Shown here in pieces: positions 7,546 to 16,655 of a DNA stretch of 64,000 nucleotides. The stretch covers positions 1,895,501-1,959,500 of the forward strand of contig NZ_JAHREN010000001.1 in NCBI RefSeq assembly GCF_019084075.1, given 5' to 3'. A program made the position numbers and the translations under genes. Below the pieces are notes generated by a model. The model worked only from the letters and a program-made list of their open reading frames with translations. It did not search any database and was not told where the DNA came from. This stretch comes from Siccirubricoccus sp. G192. Lineage in GTDB: Bacteria > Pseudomonadota > Alphaproteobacteria > Acetobacterales > Acetobacteraceae. Positions within the stretch are counted from its first letter, which is position 1, and every line of letters starts with the position of its first letter.

Positions 7546-9480
7546 TCAGGCATTCTGCGCCGCCGCGCCGTGCTGGGCCTGGCCGGGGTGGAAATGCCCG
7601 TGGATGCGGCGCGCCATGCCGGGGCCGATGCCGGGGCAATTCTCCAGATCCTCCAGCCCCGCCTGCCGCACCCCGCGGGCCGAGCCGAAATGGTTCAGCA
7701 GCCGGCGCTTGATGGCGCTGCCGACGCCGGGAATCTCGTCCAGCTCGCTTTTCGTCAGCGCCCGGGAACGGCCGGCACGGTGGGTGGTGATGGCGAAGCG
7801 GTGCGCCTCGTCGCGCAGCCTTTGCAGATAATAGAGCACCGGGTCGCGCGGCGGCAGTTGCAGGGGCTCGTGGCCGGTGCGGTGGAACCATTCGCGGCCG
7901 GCATCGCGGTCCGGCCCCTTGGCTACGGCGACCAGCGGGATGTCGTGCACACCAAGCTCGGCCAGCACCTCCCGCGCCGCGCTGAGCTGGCCCTGGCCGC
8001 CATCGATCAGCACCAGGTCCGGCCAGGTGCCGCTTTCCCGCTCCGGGTCCTCCTTCAGGGCGCGACCGAAGCGGCGCTCGAAGACCTCGCGCATCATGGC
8101 GAAGTCGTCACCGGGCTTCAGGGGACCCTTGATGGAGAATTTGCGATAGGCCTGCTTCAGGAACCCGGCCGGGCCGGCGGCGACCATCACCCCATAGGCA
8201 TTGGTGCCCTGGATATGGCTGTTGTCATAGACCTCGATCCGCTCCGGCGTGGCCGGCAGGTCGAAGACCCGCGCCACGCCCTGCAGCAGCGCCTCCTGCG
8301 CGGTGCCCTCGGCGAGCTTGCGTTCCAGCGCCTCCCGCGCATTGGTTTCGGCATGCTCCACGGCGGCGCGCTTGTCGCCGCGCTGCGGCCGGTGCAGCTC
8401 CACCTTGCGGCCGGCCTTGAGCGTCAGCGCCTCGGCGATCAGTTCGCGTTCCGGCGGCTCGTGGCTGAGCAGCACCAGGGGCGGCGGCGGCAGGTCGTCG
8501 TAGAGTTGGGCGAGGAAGGCGCCGAGCACCTCTTCCGGCGGCTGGTCCTGTTTCGCGTGGCTCAGGAAGAAGGGGCGGTTGCCGTTGTTGCGGCCGCCGC
8601 GGAAGAAGAAGACCTGCACACAGGACTGCCCGGCCAATTGGTGCAGCGCCACCACATCGGCATCGCCGATGCCATCCATGTTGATGCGGTCGCGCCCCTG
8701 CACATGCGTCAGGCCGCGGATGCGGTCGCGCAGCGCCGCCGCCCGCTCGAATTCCAGGCGCTCGGCCGCCGCCTCCATCTCCCGTGCCAGGTTCTGCTGG
8801 ATGGAGGGGGTCTCTCCGGAGAGGAACTGCCTCGCCTGGCGCACCAGCTCGGCATAGTCCTCCTGGCTGATGCGGCCGACGCAGGGGGCGGAGCAGCGGC
8901 GGATCTGATAGAGCAGGCAGGGCCGGTCGCGGCTCTCGAAGACCGTGTCGCGGCAGGAGCGCAGCAGGAAGACCCGTTGCAGCGCCGCCAGGGTCTGGTT
9001 CACCGCCCAGACCGAGGCGAAGGGCCCCCAATAGCTGGCCCCCTTGCGCCGCTCGCCCCGGTGCTTGGCGATCTGCGGATAGGGGTGGTCCTCGGTCAGC
9101 AGCAGCCAGGGATAGGATTTGTCGTCCCTGAGGACGATGTTGTAGCGCGGCCGCAACCGCTTGATGAGGTTGGCCTCCAGCAGCAGCGCCTCGGCCTCGC
9201 TGGCGGTGGTGATGATCTCCAGGCTGCGGGTCTCGTGCACCATCCGGCGCAGCCGCTCCGGCAGGCGGGCGATCTGGGTATAGCTGTAAACACGCTTCCT
9301 CAGCGCCCGCGCCTTGCCGACATAGAGCGCATCCCCCTTGGCATCGAGCATCCGGTAGACGCCGGGGGAGAGCGGCAGGGTGGCGAGCGCCGCCTCGATC
9401 ACCCGGACGCCGTCGATGACGGGGGCGATCTCTGGAGCTTCGGCGGAAACCGCGGGGCCTTCTGCTTCGGTGGGGGTCAT
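7546..9480 (-). CDS. uvrC: Excinuclease ABC subunit C
   Basis: Nuclease of the UvrABC nucleotide-excision-repair complex, 644 aa. The N-terminal GIY-YIG domain ([20 protein letters not shown]) makes the 3' cut. A UVR motif ([20 protein letters not shown]) binds UvrB. An RNase H-like domain ([10 protein letters not shown]) makes the 5' cut, and a helix-hairpin-helix tail follows ([20 protein letters not shown]). It heads the leftward run uvrC-pgsA-lipoprotein-moaD-moaE. uvrB lies 10 kb away at 19157-21355. Confidence 0.97.
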   Translation of the reverse strand: MTPTEAEGPAVSAEAPEIAPVIDGVRVIEAALATLPLSPGVYRMLDAKGDALYVGKARALRKRVYSYTQIARLPERLRRMVHETRSLEIITTASEAEALLLEANLIKRLRPRYNIVLRDDKSYPWLLLTEDHPYPQIAKHRGERRKGASYWGPFASVWAVNQTLAALQRVFLLRSCRDTVFESRDRPCLLYQIRRCSAPCVGRISQEDYAELVRQARQFLSGETPSIQQNLAREMEAAAERLEFERAAALRDRIRGLTHVQGRDRINMDGIGDADVVALHQLAGQSCVQVFFFRGGRNNGNRPFFLSHAKQDQPPEEVLGAFLAQLYDDLPPPPLVLLSHEPPERELIAEALTLKAGRKVELHRPQRGDKRAAVEHAETNAREALERKLAEGTAQEALLQGVARVFDLPATPERIEVYDNSHIQGTNAYGVMVAAGPAGFLKQAYRKFSIKGPLKPGDDFAMMREVFERRFGRALKEDPERESGTWPDLVLIDGGQGQLSAAREVLAELGVHDIPLVAVAKGPDRDAGREWFHRTGHEPLQLPPRDPVLYYLQRLRDEAHRFAITTHRAGRSRALTKSELDEIPGVGSAIKRRLLNHFGSARGVRQAGLEDLENCPGIGPGMARRIHGHFHPGQAQHGAAAQNA

Positions 9481-9523
9481 GGCGCTGGATTAGGGATGGG
9501 CGGCCCCCAGGGGCAAGCGCGGG

Positions 9524-9558
9524 TTCTCCACGGAAGCTGTGGAAAACTCTGTGGATGC
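9524..9558. promoter_or_regulatory. Cluster of DnaA-box-like 9-mers upstream of uvrC
   Basis: Three related 9-mers occur within 35 bp: TTCTCCACG (9524), TGTGGAAAA (9538-9546) and TGTGGATGC (9550-9558). The last two are 12 bp apart and one or two mismatches from the TGTGGATAA consensus. A notably AT-rich stretch (9600-9700) follows. The rest of the 9481-9766 spacer shows no gene. It could be a DnaA-responsive uvrC promoter; nothing else supports an origin. Confidence 0.35.
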
Positions 9559-9766
9559 GGGCCGGTGAAGGGGTCGAAAATGGCTGTCATCCGCCAGTCA
9601 CAAGTGATTGCCCAAAGATGAGGCATATAAATCTTGTTTCGAATTTCCAGTGGCTTAGCCGAAAATCCCCTGTCTGGAATAAGTCAACGGCAACAAAACC
9701 CTTGACGCCAGGATGAGTCCTCTCGGAACCGTGATCGCAGTGGACAAGTTACGCCAGGGAACTGTT

Positions 9767-10183
9767 TCAACTGCGCGTCCGCTCGATGACAACGCCCACG
9801 GTCGCGACGTCCGGGAAGGCATCGGGCTTCTCCACGGAAACCCGGGCCCGGAGAACGCGCGGGTCGGCCAGCGCGGCGGCCGCGATCCGCTCCGCCAGCG
9901 TTTCAACCAGAAATGTGTGTTCCTTGGCGACGGCGGCCTGGGCGGCGCGCACCACCCTTTCGTAGTCCACCACTCGGCGCAGGTCGTCGGCGCCGATGCC
10001 GGCCGGCGCCGCCTCGTCCTCCACCGCCAGTTCCACGCCGATGACCACGCGCTGCGGCGCCGCCTTCTCGTGCGGATGCACGCCAAGCCGGGCCTGCAAG
10101 GCCAGGCCGCGGACAAAGACCAGACGTTCCCGCGCCGTGGCGCTGGGGGCGCTGAAGGGGCTGCCTGAGGGACAGCCGGTCAT
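9767..10183 (-). CDS. folB: Dihydroneopterin aldolase
   Basis: Cleaves 7,8-dihydroneopterin to 6-hydroxymethyl-dihydropterin in folate synthesis; 138 aa. The family shape is visible: FVRGLALQARLGVHPHEK at the N-terminus, RRVVDYERVV in the middle, and the FLVETLAERIAAAALADPRV helix. It starts by a 4-nt overlap with the stop of the upstream pteridine-reductase-like gene, so the two are translationally coupled. Confidence 0.92.
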   Translation of the reverse strand: MTGCPSGSPFSAPSATARERLVFVRGLALQARLGVHPHEKAAPQRVVIGVELAVEDEAAPAGIGADDLRRVVDYERVVRAAQAAVAKEHTFLVETLAERIAAAALADPRVLRARVSVEKPDAFPDVATVGVVIERTRS

Positions 10184-10960
10184 TCGCCGAGGGGGTCCGT
10201 GGCCATGGCAGGGCTCCATTGCAGGTGCTGCCCGCCATCGAGGGCGATCATCTGGCCGGTCATGGCGGGCAGCGCCAGGATGGCCAGGGCGGCACGCGCC
10301 ACCTCCTCCGGACCGGAGCCGCGGCGCAGCGGCACGGAGGCGCATTGCCGGGCGAATTGCGCCGGCGTCTGGCGCGGGCTGGGCAGGGCAGGGCCGGGGC
10401 CGATGGCATTCACCCGGATGCGCGGCGCCAGCGCCAGCGCCAATTGCTGCGTCAGGGCCCAGAGCCCGGCCTTGGACAGGCTGTAGGAGATGAAATGCGG
10501 GGTCAGCGACCAGACCCGCTGGTCCAGCATGTTCAGCACCAGCCCCTCCGCCGCAGCGGGCAGGGCGCGGGCGAAGGCCTGGGCCAGCACGAAGGGCGCG
10601 CGCAGATTGGGCTCCAGGTGGCGGTCCCAGCTTTCCCGCGTGGCATCGTGCCATTCGTCGCGCTCGAAGGCGGAAGCGTTGTTGACGAGCACGCCGATGG
10701 GGCCGAGCGCCGCCATGGCGGCCGGCAGCAGGGCCGTGACCTCCGCCTCCCGCCCCAGTTCGGCCCGCAGGGTCACGGCGCGGCGGCCGAGGCGCCGGAT
10801 GGCGGCGGCGGTTTCCTCCGCCTCCGCGGCGCTGCCGCCGTAATGGATGGCCAGGTCGAATCCCGCCTCCGCCAGGCCGAGCGCGATGGCGCGGCCGAGG
10901 CGCCTGGCGCCGCCGGTGACGAGCGCGGCGCGGGGGATGGTGGGGGGGGATGGGGAGCAT
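10180..10960 (-). pseudogene. FolM/PTR1-like pteridine reductase (SDR) with a frameshift in a G8/C8 tract
   Basis: Short-chain dehydrogenase with the pteridine-reductase glycine motif (LVTGGARRLGRAIA), NNASAF and the YSLSK catalytic pair, ending in GGQHLQW. Coupling to folB supports dihydropterin reduction. The likely start ATG at 10960 is out of frame with the body because of an 8-C run in the coding strand (10942-10949); with seven Cs the reading becomes MLPIPPTIPRAALVTGG. No in-frame ATG or GTG exists before the Rossmann motif. It may be a sequencing error, a pseudogene or a phase-variable start. Confidence 0.75.
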
Positions 10961-10994
10961 CACGCCCGCCCTGTAGCGCGGAGCCGGGGCGGCG

Positions 10995-11804
10995 TCACGC
11001 GCCGGCATCGGCGGCCCGCCGCACCTCCTCCCGGATATCCGCCATCAGCCGGGCCTTCAGCGCGCCGAATTCCGGCGTGGTCTTCACCGTCCAGTCGCGC
11101 GGATAGGGCAGCGGCACCGGCACCTCGGCCTTGATGCGGCCGGGCCGGGCGGACATCACCAGGACGCGGCTGGCCAGGAACACCGCCTCGTCGATGTCAT
11201 GCGTCACGAAAAGCACCGTCTTGCGGCCGCCGGCGGCCTCGGGGTCGTCCCAGATCTCCAGCAGCAATTCCTGCATCAGTTCTCGGGTCTGGTGGTCGAG
11301 CGCGCCGAAGGGCTCGTCCAGCAGCAGGATCTCGGGGTCGTTGGCGAGCGCCCGGGCCAGGGCGCAACGCTGCTGCATGCCGCCCGAGAGCTGGCGCGGC
11401 CAATGGTTCTCGAAACCGCGCAGCCCGGTGCGGGCGATGAAGCGGGCGGCGATCCCGCGCTGCTGCGCCTCCGGCAGGCCGCGCTCGCGCAGCCCATAGC
11501 GGATGTTCTGCTCGACCGTCAGCCAGGGAAACAGGGTGTAGGACTGGAAGACCATGCCGCGGTCCGGGCCGGGGCCGGTGACGGGCAGGCCGCCGAGCGT
11601 CACGCTGCCACCGCTCGGCCGGTCCAGCCCAGCGACGATGCGCAGCAGCGTGGACTTGCCGCAGCCGGAGGGGCCGAGGATGGCGACGAACTCGCCGGGC
11701 GCCACGCTCAGGCTGGTTGGTTGCAGCGCGAGCGTCGGCGCGGCCCGTCCCTGCCCGGGGAAGGTGCGGGTGACGCCCTCGATGCGCAACTCACGCTCGC
11801 TCAT
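10995..11804 (-). CDS. NitT/TauT-family ABC transporter ATP-binding protein
   Basis: ATPase subunit of a nitrate/sulfonate/taurine-type importer, 269 aa. Walker A (GPSGCGKST), Q-loop ([10 protein letters not shown]), signature (LSGGMQQR), Walker B ([12 protein letters not shown]) and switch His (FVTHDIDEA) are all intact. The ATG at 11804 ([10 protein letters not shown]) is the family start. It is the last gene of a leftward operon: binding protein, DUF4239 protein, permease, ATPase. The ligand is unknown. Confidence 0.92.
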   Translation of the reverse strand: MSERELRIEGVTRTFPGQGRAAPTLALQPTSLSVAPGEFVAILGPSGCGKSTLLRIVAGLDRPSGGSVTLGGLPVTGPGPDRGMVFQSYTLFPWLTVEQNIRYGLRERGLPEAQQRGIAARFIARTGLRGFENHWPRQLSGGMQQRCALARALANDPEILLLDEPFGALDHQTRELMQELLLEIWDDPEAAGGRKTVLFVTHDIDEAVFLASRVLVMSARPGRIKAEVPVPLPYPRDWTVKTTPEFGALKARLMADIREEVRRAADAGA

Positions 11805-11896
11805 GCCTGCTGGTCCGCCGCGCATCCAGCCGCCACACCAACCCTGGCTGCGCGGCGGAAGGGGGGCAAAGCCCCCCCTGCACCCCCCATGGCGCG

Positions 11897-12670
11897 TCAC
11901 AGCGCAGCCCACGGAAACAGCCAGCGGTTCAGCGCCTTGAACAGCACATCCGTCGCCAGGCCGATCAGCCCGATCACCACGATGCCGAAGATCATCTGCC
12001 CGGTATCCAGCAGCCGTTGGCTGTCCATGATCATGTGGCCGATGCCGCTGCTGGCGCCGATCAGTTCGGCCACGATCACATAGGTCCAGGCCCAGCCGAG
12101 CACCAGGCGCAGCGTCTCGGCGATCTGCGGCGCCGCGGCGGGGATGATGACGCGGCGCAGGATGCCGGTGCTGCGGGAGCCGAGCGTATAGGCCGCCTCC
12201 ACCAGGTCCGGCCGGGTCGCGCCGGCCACCAGCGCCACCATGATGACCACCTGGAAGAAGCTGCCGATGAAGATCACCGCGAGCTTCTGCGCCTCCCCCA
12301 CCCCCGCCCAGAGGATCAGCAGCGGGATGAAGGCGCTGGCCGGCAGGTAGCGGGCGAAGGAGATGAAGGGCTCGAAGAAGGCCTCGACCCCCTTGAAGGC
12401 GCCCATCATCAGGCCGAGCGGCACGCCGAGCGCGGCGGCGATGGCGAAGCCGCCGAAGACCCGCCAGACGGTCACCGCGATATCGCCGGCGAAGCCGTAT
12501 TCCGTCAGCAGCGACCAGCCGGCCAGCAGGGTCTTGCTGGGCGAGGCCAGGAACAGCGGCGGCACCAGGCCGGACCAGGTCATCAGGCCCCAGAAGGCGA
12601 TGAACACGCCGAAGAACCCGGTGCCGAGCACCAGGCGGGCGCCGGGGGAAACCGGCTTCAGCGGTTGCAT
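11897..12670 (-). CDS. NitT/TauT-family ABC transporter permease
   Basis: Inner-membrane permease of 257 aa with six hydrophobic segments and the EAA-type loop (EAAYTLGSRSTGILRRVIIPAAAPQIAETLRL). The ATG at 12670 (MQPLKPVSPG) starts before the first membrane segment. A 105-bp palindromic element lies just upstream, between this gene and the DUF4239 gene, so the operon may be interrupted or its mRNA processed there. Confidence 0.92.
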   Translation of the reverse strand: MQPLKPVSPGARLVLGTGFFGVFIAFWGLMTWSGLVPPLFLASPSKTLLAGWSLLTEYGFAGDIAVTVWRVFGGFAIAAALGVPLGLMMGAFKGVEAFFEPFISFARYLPASAFIPLLILWAGVGEAQKLAVIFIGSFFQVVIMVALVAGATRPDLVEAAYTLGSRSTGILRRVIIPAAAPQIAETLRLVLGWAWTYVIVAELIGASSGIGHMIMDSQRLLDTGQMIFGIVVIGLIGLATDVLFKALNRWLFPWAAL

Positions 12671-12707
12671 GGCAGGGCGGTGGAGGGAGGCTGCATGGCG
12701 CCTTCCT

Positions 12708-12812
12708 AGAGCGGATCGCCGCAGGGCGGAACCGCCCGGAGGCGTGAATCTGCGCTGCAAACAACAGGCTACAGCGGCGTGCCGAACCACTGATTCGGCA
12801 CGCCGCTGTAGC
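12708..12812 (+). repeat. Palindromic element copy 3 (second stem type)
   Basis: The left module AGAGCGGATCGCCGC...GGCGTGAATCTGCGCT and linker match copies 1 and 2. The palindrome instead carries GCTACAGCGGCGTGCCGAA and TTCGGCACGCCGCTGTAGC. Length 105 bp. It shares this stem type with the copy at 49497-49601. Confidence 0.88.
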
Positions 12813-12851
12813 GTCGCCGGGCGCCCCGGCAAAGCGCCGAGGCCGCGCCGC

Positions 12852-13610
12852 TCAGCGCCGCATATGCTCCAGCGCCCGCCGCAGCGGTTCGTCCGATACC
12901 GCGAGGAGGCCGCGGAAGGGCCGGTCCAGCTCGATGATGAGGAACATGGCGGCGGCGATGGAGGCGGTGCAGAGCAGCAGGGTGACGACCACGGTGCGGT
13001 TCGGCGGCGCATTGTAGCCGAAGCTCGCGAAGATCAGGGTCAGCCAGCCCACCAGGATGGCGAGGAAGGGGGCCGAGAGGGTGGCGCCGGAGCCCTCGAT
13101 GATGGTCCAGCGCTGCTGCTCCACGCCGCGGAGGCGGCGGAGGGCCCCCCGCTTCAGCGCCCGCTGCGCCTCCTCCGCCGCGGGCAGCGCCAGCACCGCC
13201 CGCTCGACCTCGTTCAGCAATTCGCCGGTGGCGTGGTTCTCCAGCCGGATCGGCGCGCCGCCCTGGGGCCAGGTATCCTCCCGCGTGGCCTCAGCATAGC
13301 GGCGCAGCAGGGCGCGCGCCTCCGCCGCCGGCGGCCCGTAGAGGTGCAGCGCGCGGTCCAGCAGCACCACCTCGGAAGCCAGGCGGCGCACGCTGCCATC
13401 CATCGCGTCGAAGGAGGCCTTCACCGAGCCCGTCAGGATGCCGAGCAGCAGCGAGGTCATCACCACGATCATGCCGACCGCCAGCCGGACGATATCCTCG
13501 GTCCGCTGGTCCCGCTGCCGCTCGGGCAGGCGCGGATGCAGGGTGAGCGCCGCCATCGCCGCCCCGAAGAGCAGGGCGAAGATGCCGAGGCCGAGGGCGG
13601 CGCCGCTCAC
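12852..13610 (-). CDS. DUF4239 (bestrophin-like) membrane protein
   Basis: A 252-aa protein with two hydrophobic segments at the N-terminus (about residues 3-22 and 45-62) and two at the C-terminus (about 178-200 and 207-228), with a helical domain between. This is the DUF4239 layout. Function is unknown; the bestrophin likeness would suggest an anion channel but is unproven. It sits between the binding-protein and permease genes of the ABC importer, 12 bp from the former, so a transport-linked role is inferred. Confidence 0.75.
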   Translation of the reverse strand: MSGAALGLGIFALLFGAAMAALTLHPRLPERQRDQRTEDIVRLAVGMIVVMTSLLLGILTGSVKASFDAMDGSVRRLASEVVLLDRALHLYGPPAAEARALLRRYAEATREDTWPQGGAPIRLENHATGELLNEVERAVLALPAAEEAQRALKRGALRRLRGVEQQRWTIIEGSGATLSAPFLAILVGWLTLIFASFGYNAPPNRTVVVTLLLCTASIAAAMFLIIELDRPFRGLLAVSDEPLRRALEHMRR

Positions 13611-13622
13611 CCAGGGGGGCCT

Positions 13623-14573
13623 TCAGCCCAGGAAGCGCGTGTCCAGCAGCTTCGACAGGTCGACATCCTGGCGCACCACCCCGCTCTCCCGCTGCACGGC
13701 AAGCGCCTTGCGCTGGAACTCGGGCAGGCCATTCGCCACGTAGTCGCGGTTCTTCGCCTGGTCGAGCCATTCGATGTATTGCGCGCTGTCGCGGAAGGCG
13801 GGGCCGGCCATGTTCACCCGGCGGCCCATGATCCCATAGGCCCGGTCCGGCTCGCTGCCGATCAGGGCGATGGCGTCGAACCAGGATTTCACCACCCGCC
13901 GCACCGCCTCGCCATTGCGCTCGATGAAGGCGGGCTGGAAGGCCAGGGTGTCCACGATGCAGGGGTAGTCCAGGGTGGTCGCCAGGATCCTCCCCTTGTC
14001 GGCGCCCATGGCACGGACCTGCGAGAGATAGGGTTCATAGGTGGCGCAGGCATCGAACTGGCCGGCGACGAAGGCCTGGGCCGCGGGCTGCGGCGCGAGC
14101 GCCGCGGTCTGCACGTCGCGGACCGACATGCCGTTCTCGCGCAGCATGTAGGCCAGCATGAAATAGGGCGAGGTGCCTGGCCCATCCACCGCCACGGTCT
14201 TGCCCTTGAGCCCGGCCCAGCCGCCGATCGCCGGCCGCACCGCCACGCCGTCGCCGCCATGCGAGCGGTCCAGCACCAGCACCTGCACCAGCGGGATGGT
14301 GCTGGCCCAGAGGATCATGGTGTCCACCGTGGTCACCACGCAGTTCAGGGCGCCGGAGGCGAGCGCCAGGTTGCGCTCCCGCTGGGGGACGAATTTGGTT
14401 TCCACCTCCACGCCATTGGCGCGGAACAGCCCGGCATTCTCGGCCAGGCTCAGCGGCGCGAAGCCGGTCCAGCCGGACATGCCGATGGTGATCTTCGGCA
14501 GCGCCTGGGCCCGCAGCACGGCGGGGGCGGCGAGCAGGCCGGCGGTGCCGGCCACGAAGCTGCGGCGAAGCAT
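13623..14573 (-). CDS. NitT/TauT-type ABC transporter substrate-binding protein
   Basis: Periplasmic binding protein of 316 aa with a Tat-like signal (MLRRSFVAGTAGLLAAPAVLRAQA). The fold follows with ITIGMSGWTGFAPLSLAENAGLF and the typical VDGPGTSPYFMLAYML hinge region. The ligand cannot be assigned (nitrate, sulfonate and pyrimidine binders share this fold). The ATG at 14573 places the twin arginine at residues 3-4; an upstream extension is not signal-like. It is the first gene of the importer operon. Confidence 0.88.
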   Translation of the reverse strand: MLRRSFVAGTAGLLAAPAVLRAQALPKITIGMSGWTGFAPLSLAENAGLFRANGVEVETKFVPQRERNLALASGALNCVVTTVDTMILWASTIPLVQVLVLDRSHGGDGVAVRPAIGGWAGLKGKTVAVDGPGTSPYFMLAYMLRENGMSVRDVQTAALAPQPAAQAFVAGQFDACATYEPYLSQVRAMGADKGRILATTLDYPCIVDTLAFQPAFIERNGEAVRRVVKSWFDAIALIGSEPDRAYGIMGRRVNMAGPAFRDSAQYIEWLDQAKNRDYVANGLPEFQRKALAVQRESGVVRQDVDLSKLLDTRFLG

Positions 14574-14803
14574 GATGTTCCTGTCTCCCTGCCGGATCCC
14601 GGCAGACCCTATCGGACCGCCCCGGCAGCGCAAGGATTTCCTGCGCCGCAACGAAATGGCGGTTCAGCCGCATTCCCCGGATGAAGCGCCGATGCGGCGG
14701 TCCGGTGGACCCGGCTGTCGTGCCGCTCCTTTGCGGCCAATGCCGTCCGGCGGCAGCTGCACGCGCTCGCCTGCAACCTCGGCACCTTTCCCCTTGGGCG
14801 GAG

Positions 14804-15610
14804 CTACCGTGTGGCCGTTATCACATGGGCCCTGATCCGGCCGATGACCGGCCCGGAGCCGTAGCGCGCGGCGATCGCGGCGGCCGCGACCCTGGTCGCC
14901 GCGGCCAGGGCCTCCGCACCCTGGGCCTCGATCTCGTTCCGCATCGGCGTGCCCTGGCAGTATCCGACGGCCACCGAGAGCGCGCTTGGCGACCTGCTTT
15001 CCCGCGCAAGGGTCTCGACACGCGTCGACCCGAACCCAGCGGTCCGGAGTTGCGCCTCCAAAGCCGCGGCATCGTGGTGGCCATGCGGCGTGCGCGCCAG
15101 GAACATCGGCGGATCCTGCGGGAACAGCGTCGCGACCGCCGCCACCACAGCATCGGCGAACTCATTCTCCTCGATGCGGTCCCAGACGCTGAGCAGGAAA
15201 CGCCCACCTGGCTTCAGGACGCGGAATGCCTCGGCGAAAGCCCGGGGCTTGTCCGGGAAGAACATCACCCCGAACTGGCACGCCACGGCGTCGAACATGC
15301 CATCGGGGAACGGCAGCATCTGGGCGTCCGCTTGCTGCCAGGTCACCCTCTCGGAGGAGAGCTGGCTCGCCGCATGGTCGAGCATCGGTTGATTGAGGTC
15401 GGTCGCAACTATGGAAACATCCTGGGGCAGGGCGGAGACCAGAGCGCGCGTGGCCACGCCAGTGCCAGCGGCGGTTTCGAGGACGCGGCCGTGCTCCAGG
15501 CCCGCCAGTCTCGCCGCCAGATCATCCGCGTAGGGCGAGAAGATCATCGGCCCAAGGTATTGATCATACAAGGCGGGGACTGATCCCCGGAAGACCCGAT
15601 CGGTTTCCAC
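14804..15610 (-). CDS. Class I SAM-dependent methyltransferase
   Basis: A 268-aa Rossmann methyltransferase of the UbiE/COQ5-like group. Motif I is VLETAAGTGVATRAL, followed by VATDLNQPML, FDAVACQFGVMFFPDK and LKPGGRFLLSVWD. A GTG at 15610 (VETDRVFRGSVPALYDQYL) is chosen because homologues start near this block; upstream open frame runs into transposase-like debris. The substrate is unknown. Codon use looks slightly less GC-biased than the neighbours and it adjoins an IS remnant, so it may have been acquired. Confidence 0.82.
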   Translation of the reverse strand: METDRVFRGSVPALYDQYLGPMIFSPYADDLAARLAGLEHGRVLETAAGTGVATRALVSALPQDVSIVATDLNQPMLDHAASQLSSERVTWQQADAQMLPFPDGMFDAVACQFGVMFFPDKPRAFAEAFRVLKPGGRFLLSVWDRIEENEFADAVVAAVATLFPQDPPMFLARTPHGHHDAAALEAQLRTAGFGSTRVETLARESRSPSALSVAVGYCQGTPMRNEIEAQGAEALAAATRVAAAAIAARYGSGPVIGRIRAHVITATR

Positions 15611-15699
15611 GTCAACGGCCTCCTCGCTTCGCGCCCTGCTCCGCCGCAAGCCCACCGCCGGCACGAAGTATGACGCCTGCCGAAGTCCAGTGCGAATGT

Positions 15700-16001
15700 C
15701 CGGTGAGGGGCCGGTGCCGCCGATCCGCAAGCCCGAGCGTCCGCTTCGACGGCGGCTGCCCTGCCTGCGACACAAGCCAGGGACACCGGCATTCTCACCG
15801 GACCGAGCCCGACCGACCGGACCAGGCGGGGCACCGAGGGCCACGCCGCGTTGGATGGGGACGGCGTGCCGGCCGCCGGCGCCGCCATGGCGGCCAAGGT
15901 CAACGACGCGCTCGTCGTCGGGCGCCTGTTCCTGGCCGCCTTCGGTCATGGCCCGCATCCGCACGGTGTTCGCCGACAAGGGAGACGACGCCGTCTGGCC
16001 G
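15700..16001 (+). pseudogene. Degenerate IS5-family-type transposase fragment
   Basis: One forward frame reads TGPSPTDRTRRGTEGHAALD, followed by a variant of the conserved DDE-transposase block around AAKVNDALVV. A second frame continues RIRTVFADKGDDA, which resembles the RxxxADKGYDA motif. The two pieces are in different frames and no start or intact catalytic triad remains. No terminal inverted repeats were found. It marks an old insertion between the methyltransferase and SRPBCC genes. Confidence 0.6.
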
Positions 16002-16053
16002 GCTTGCGGGGGTGGCGATGGCCGAAGCGCATGGTGCCGGGGGCTATCCGGAT

Positions 16054-16587
16054 TCAGATGTCCGGGTTCAGGGTGGCGCTGCTGCCGAAGGGGCGGCTGT
16101 CCGGCAGGTCATCGGCGCTGCGGGTGGTGTCCTTGTCGGCCGCCGCCTCGCCCGGAGCCCCCTCGCAACAGGCCTTGATGCTGCCGAGGGTGCGCTCCAT
16201 CGCCACCCGCATGGCGTGGTCGACATTGCCGTGATGCGCCTGCATCCGCCGCGCCACCTCGGGCCCCGGCGTCAGGTGCAATTGGAGATGCACCTCGCTG
16301 CGGTCCCTGGGGCCGTGCTCCACCCGCAGCGCGCCGCGGTAGCCGGGCGGGTCGTCGGCGCCCCATTCCATCCGGCGCGTCTCGGCATCCATGCGCAGCC
16401 AGCCTTCGGCGCGCCAGCCCCGGCCATCGGCCTCGCCCTCCATCACCACCCGGTCCTGGGCCTGGCCTTCCTGACGGACGTGGCGGACGCTGGGCAGGTA
16501 GCGCGGCATGTTGCGGATATCCGCGAGGGAGGCGAAGACCTCCTGCGCCGGTCGGCCGATCTCGATGCGGCCGGTATAGTCGCCCAT
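16054..16587 (-). CDS. SRPBCC-family (START-like) protein
   Basis: A 177-aa protein of the polyketide cyclase/dehydrase-like lipid-binding fold. It begins MGDYTGRIEIGRPAQEVFASLADIRNMPRYLPSV, the classic first strand and helices, and ends the fold with a long C-terminal helix (VDHAMRVAMERTLGSIK). Such proteins bind hydrophobic ligands or act as CoxG-like factors; no function is implied by the neighbours. The last 30 residues are polar and probably disordered. Confidence 0.75.
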   Translation of the reverse strand: MGDYTGRIEIGRPAQEVFASLADIRNMPRYLPSVRHVRQEGQAQDRVVMEGEADGRGWRAEGWLRMDAETRRMEWGADDPPGYRGALRVEHGPRDRSEVHLQLHLTPGPEVARRMQAHHGNVDHAMRVAMERTLGSIKACCEGAPGEAAADKDTTRSADDLPDSRPFGSSATLNPDI

Positions 16588-16655
16588 GGCTGCGCCCCTC
16601 CGATTGTGACCGGAGGGGAAACGCCGGGGGCGGCGGCGCGGTTCGCCTGCGGGAC

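Noticed and set aside
9481..9766. Chromosomal replication origin
   Set aside because: Only three imperfect DnaA boxes, and none of the usual alphaproteobacterial origin neighbours is present.
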